This document shows, piece after piece, positions 23,261 through 25,694 of a stretch of 25,694 nt of DNA (position 1 is its first letter; the number at the start of each line of letters is the position of its first letter). Source of the stretch: a virus; IMG/VR virus record IMGVR_UViG_3300020465_000088, positions 1 through 25,694 of that record, one strand, 5' to 3'. The notes under the pieces are model-generated. The model worked only from the letters and a program-made list of their open reading frames with translations, did no database searches and was not told the origin of the DNA. The position numbers and the translations under genes are program-made.

Positions 23261-23902
23261 TTACTTTTTTGTCAACTGTTTGTTAACAAATTTGGCAAGT
23301 CCTTCATATGTGTCTTGAAAAACATTTTTATGCTGTTTCCACTCTTCAGGCATTTTCCAATCCGGTGCGTTTACTATGATCCATCTACAATCGGAGTGTT
23401 CAAAGAGTTTGTCAAATTGGTATATCCAGTATCTCGGATCAACCGGTCTTTTGATATAAGTGTAACCTTTTGATCCTTTGTAAATATTATTAACATTTTC
23501 AGGCTTGTTTTCCTTACCAAGTCCCCAAAGATCCATCCCTACTAAAAATATTGCTTTAGGTTTGAAGCTCATTCCTACTAATGCGGCAAACTGTCCGGTG
23601 CCCCAATGAAAAGGATCGTCTTGTCTTTTGTCTCCTTCGTATGGTAGATCCGGTACTTTCTTTACATTGGGCCAAAAAGCAAATTGTTTGTACCAATTTT
23701 CTCGAGTGTAAATTGTAGTATTTTTACCACAAGTGTTTGCCGCTTCTTGACACATATGGCGATCACATGCAACAATAACTTCTAAGTTATGATCACGGAA
23801 AATTGCATTACAACCTACTACAGTGGTAATACCTTTCAATGGTGTGATATCGAATCCACGTCTACTTTCACCGTTGCCTATTACACTTACATACTTGGTC
23901 AT
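23261..23902 (-). CDS. GNGESR protein, GT42/DUF115-like putative glycosyltransferase (copy 2)
   Basis: The 213-residue protein begins MTKYVSVIGNGESRRG and shares GNGESR, GCNAIFRDH, a GTGQFAAL segment and FLVGMDLWG with the protein at 16824-17567, in the same order. Divergence outside these motifs suggests an old duplication or separate acquisitions. An AAAGGGG stretch lies about 20 bases upstream of the ATG. The motif order resembles sialyltransferase-like and DUF115 folds, so nucleotide-sugar transfer is inferred, not shown. Confidence 0.68.
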   Translation of the reverse strand: MTKYVSVIGNGESRRGFDITPLKGITTVVGCNAIFRDHNLEVIVACDRHMCQEAANTCGKNTTIYTRENWYKQFAFWPNVKKVPDLPYEGDKRQDDPFHWGTGQFAALVGMSFKPKAIFLVGMDLWGLGKENKPENVNNIYKGSKGYTYIKRPVDPRYWIYQFDKLFEHSDCRWIIVNAPDWKMPEEWKQHKNVFQDTYEGLAKFVNKQLTKK

Positions 23903-23974
23903 AATACTATTTAATCACCCCTTTAAACAGCATTAGAGCAACGTACACTGCTGGTAAAACTTAAATTGGCATAG

Positions 23975-24265
23975 TTATACATCTTCGTGATTTTCGTGTA
24001 TTAGATGCCATACGGTAAGGTATTTGTCCCATGCTTTTTGCAGTGTTGGATATTTTCTTCGAAGCTCAATTGCTTCTGTTCCTACCATCTCCAACTCATT
24101 GTAGGCCTGCTGATTGTCTTTGGCTTTTTGTGATTGTTCAATTAATACCTTTTCTCCATTTGGTAATTGTTGATACACTGTTTCACCTCCGTCCGGTGAA
24201 GTATAGATAGGAGCAGGTATGATCCTTTTGCTGATTTTCTTTTTCCTTTTAGTAATTTTGGCCAT
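23975..24265 (-). CDS. Small hypothetical protein with basic N terminus
   Basis: The 96-residue product starts with a very basic stretch (KITKRKKKISKRI), then a short beta segment (YTSPDGGETVYQQLPNGEKVLIEQ) and a C-terminal helix. Its ATG overlaps the stop of the HIT gene by one base. No domain is recognised. The 72-base gap after its stop contains no gene that I can support. Confidence 0.7.
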   Translation of the reverse strand: MAKITKRKKKISKRIIPAPIYTSPDGGETVYQQLPNGEKVLIEQSQKAKDNQQAYNELEMVGTEAIELRRKYPTLQKAWDKYLTVWHLIHENHEDV

Positions 24266-24666
24266 TAGTAGTGATCCCTATGATCTGCATTGGGATGAGT
24301 GTATCTCATTCCGCCTTTTGGTTCCGCATCTCCCTTATGTCTTGGAATGAAGTGTATGTGTGGCCACATGATTGTCTGGCCTGCACACGACCCCACATTC
24401 ATACCTATGTTGAAGCCATCGATCTCACCTGACTTAATTTTGTCTTTGCCAAACTGTGATGCTAGAGCATAAGATTTGCCTATGTATTCTGCGGTGTCCT
24501 TTTTGGGTATGAACAATGTGTGCCCTGGAACGCATGGATATCGGTCACGGAAGACTCCGGTATATTCTGTCTCTATGAATGGTGTATCGTTGCCCATCCA
24601 CGTGCTTTCCTCATAACTGTCTATGGGTTCATATGGCTTCTTGTAGATAGGTTTTTTTGATTGCAT
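24265..24666 (-). CDS. HIT-family nucleotide hydrolase/transferase
   Basis: The 133-residue protein shows the HIT layout: TPFIETEYTGVFRDRYPCVPGHTLFIPK (about 28-55), then GFNIGMNVGSCAGQT (84-98) and WPHIHFIPRHKGD (101-113). The histidine triad HxHxH appears as WPHIH: His 103, in the position of the catalytic His, and His 105 are present, while the first His is replaced by Trp. HIT proteins hydrolyse or transfer nucleoside phosphoramidates and related nucleotides. The ATG overlaps the upstream gene by 38 bases. The substrate is unknown. Confidence 0.85.
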   Translation of the reverse strand: MQSKKPIYKKPYEPIDSYEESTWMGNDTPFIETEYTGVFRDRYPCVPGHTLFIPKKDTAEYIGKSYALASQFGKDKIKSGEIDGFNIGMNVGSCAGQTIMWPHIHFIPRHKGDAEPKGGMRYTHPNADHRDHY

Positions 24667-24988
24667 TTGTTTTGATTATTCCTATCCTTATATTACTAGA
24701 ATTTGGCCTATGTTGCAATCTTATTTTTTCCCAGATCTTTGTTTTTGGTACTGATGGATTGTACTGCCACAGACCCAGTAGGTTTACCAACGCTTTCCTT
24801 ACCTTCTCAGCACCACCGTGTTTCTTGCAGGTGTCTGATCTGCCAACGTGAACTATTTTGTTATCTACTTTAATCTTGTACACACAAGGCAGTCTTATCC
24901 ATTTGGTCTTGGGTGCCTTGCTGTGTTTAATTTTGAATCTCTCGACTGTATAAAGGTCGTTGATGGTGTACCAATTAATATCTAACAT
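24629..24988 (-). CDS. Hypothetical protein, possibly degenerate GIY-YIG fold
   Basis: The 119-residue protein has PCVYKIKVDNKIVHVGRSD (about 34-52), in which CVY and HVG stand where GIY-YIG nucleases have GIY and YIG, followed by a helix (KVRKALVNLLGL) and a basic C-terminal half. A clear catalytic glutamate is not identifiable, so this could be an inactive relative or an unrelated protein. GGGA lies 7 bases upstream of the ATG, and the start overlaps the exonuclease gene by 14 bases. Confidence 0.62.
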   Translation of the reverse strand: MLDINWYTINDLYTVERFKIKHSKAPKTKWIRLPCVYKIKVDNKIVHVGRSDTCKKHGGAEKVRKALVNLLGLWQYNPSVPKTKIWEKIRLQHRPNSSNIRIGIIKTNAIKKTYLQEAI

Positions 24989-25514
24989 TCTTGATTCCCA
25001 GTTGCTTGTAGACCTTTTGAACTTTTCTTGCCTGAAAGTAACAGTCTTCTAATGCATTGTGTAAACCAGTCCTCTTCTCATTGTAATCACGTGGAACAAG
25101 GCTGAACAGTGTTCGAGAATCTCTTATCTGCCAGTACTGCCATGGCTGAGGATGTCCCAGTTGTGCATATAGATTCTGTAGTATGGCGTAATCAAACAAT
25201 GGACCTTGACACCAGAATACATCCACACCCACGCTCCACTTGTTGATTGTCTTGATCATTGCGTCCAACGAAATACGATCCTTGTCTCCCAAGGCCTCTT
25301 CCATTATCTCTGGGTCCTGTTTGCCCCACCAATCCAGTGTGTCTTGCATGACATCTCTGCCCATCTCTGTCTGCGAGTCAACGTCCACACGGAAGTACAT
25401 TCCTTGTGCGGGTTCTACAGTGGTGTATGGGTCAAATTTGACACCACCAACAGTCAGTATGGTGGCATTGGGATTAGTGGACAAGGTTTCCAGATCTATC
25501 ATTGCGTGGATCAT
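24975..25514 (-). CDS. DEDD-family 3'-5' exonuclease (T4 DexA-like)
   Basis: The 179-residue protein starts MIHAMIDLET with the ExoI acidic pair (Asp 7, Glu 9). GPLFDYAIL carries the ExoII Asp, and HNALEDCYFQA supplies the ExoIII His and Asp, so it is a DEDDh RNase-T/DnaQ-type fold. Other conserved features are TLDWW and WQIRDSRTLF. The frame can be opened two codons earlier at a TTG, but the ATG at 25514 is preferred. T4 DexA is a comparable 3'-5' single-strand exonuclease; a role in repair, recombination or host DNA breakdown is likely. Confidence 0.86.
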   Translation of the reverse strand: MIHAMIDLETLSTNPNATILTVGGVKFDPYTTVEPAQGMYFRVDVDSQTEMGRDVMQDTLDWWGKQDPEIMEEALGDKDRISLDAMIKTINKWSVGVDVFWCQGPLFDYAILQNLYAQLGHPQPWQYWQIRDSRTLFSLVPRDYNEKRTGLHNALEDCYFQARKVQKVYKQLGIKNVRY

Positions 25515-25548
25515 ACACAATTATACTATGGAAATGTGGTAATGTCAA

Positions 25549-25694
25549 TTAGATCTCTGATCTAGAGTTCTCAGGGTGGCCAAGGCTCAACTCAGGCTTA
25601 CCGCCGTTGTCTATGAAATTCTTATATTCGGTGTAGTCTTTCTGTGACAAACAGTGTATCTCACCTGAGGAGTTTGAATAAACTTCCTGCATGA
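25549..25694 (-). CDS. Small hypothetical protein or C-terminal fragment at the window edge
   Basis: A minus-strand frame runs from the window edge to a TAA at 25549. An ATG at 25692 would give 47 residues (MQEVYSNSSGEIHCLSQKDY to SLGHPENSRSEI). Because only two bases precede it, the true start may lie outside the window. The hydrophilic sequence ends 34 bases before the exonuclease start. No domain is recognised. Confidence 0.5.
   Translation of the reverse strand, partial: MQEVYSNSSGEIHCLSQKDYTEYKNFIDNGGKPELSLGHPENSRSEI

Noticed and set aside
23903-23974. 72-base gap examined for a tRNA or small gene
   Set aside because: No cloverleaf pairing or conserved tRNA loop bases and no frame beyond a few codons were seen.

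Overview
The window looks like part of a contractile-tailed, T4-like marine bacteriophage genome of the cyanophage/pelagiphage type. The evidence is a nearly continuous minus-strand gene array with very short or overlapping junctions, a set of large repetitive tail-fibre and virion structural genes, several octamers resembling the T4 late promoter (ATAAATAC/T) just upstream of structural genes, and a cargo of small host-like metabolic and DNA-repair genes. No host chromosomal genes, tRNAs, rRNAs, insertion sequences or CRISPR arrays were seen. No stretch above about 100 bases lacks a plausible gene.

Layout, read on the plus-strand coordinate. Positions 1-3727 hold a UV-damage endonuclease (cut by the window edge), a ParB-fold protein, a GroES-like co-chaperonin, a short protein carrying only the GRGS segment of bacterial DNA polymerase III alpha, and three unrecognised proteins. 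Positions 3743-16519 are the virion structural block: a small virion protein, an 841-residue protein with about four Ig/cadherin-like (putative-Ig) modules, a 52-residue small gene, and four tail-fibre-like proteins. These fibres share an N-terminal block, with ANDGxGD and NENFxELY best kept in three of them and the fourth more divergent. The largest fibre is 1611 residues and ends in about ten copies of a ~95-residue module. Position 16551 begins the only convincing plus-strand gene, a small CxxC/CxxC protein.

Positions 16824-22186 form an accessory island of eight minus-strand genes that overlap or nearly touch. In transcription order they are: 6-pyruvoyl-tetrahydropterin-synthase-like (QueD family), an unknown 393-residue protein, a DxD glycosyltransferase-like protein, a radical SAM protein with extra C-terminal cysteines, a short-chain dehydrogenase, a Cys/Trp-rich protein, an A-type Fe-S carrier (IscA/HesB), and a GNGESR protein resembling GT42/DUF115 glycosyltransferases. 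A second GNGESR paralogue lies nearby at 23261-23902. I infer a glycan or small-molecule modification pathway in which the Fe-S carrier serves the radical SAM enzyme. This is the best candidate for an undescribed system here, but its product cannot be read from sequence.

Positions 22256-25694 carry small phage proteins, a glycosylase-like protein strikingly similar to the catalytic domain of eukaryotic MBD4, a HIT-family protein, a possible degenerate GIY-YIG protein, a DEDD 3'-5' exonuclease, and the end of one further reading frame. Together with the UV endonuclease, the window contains three separate nucleic-acid repair or processing enzymes.
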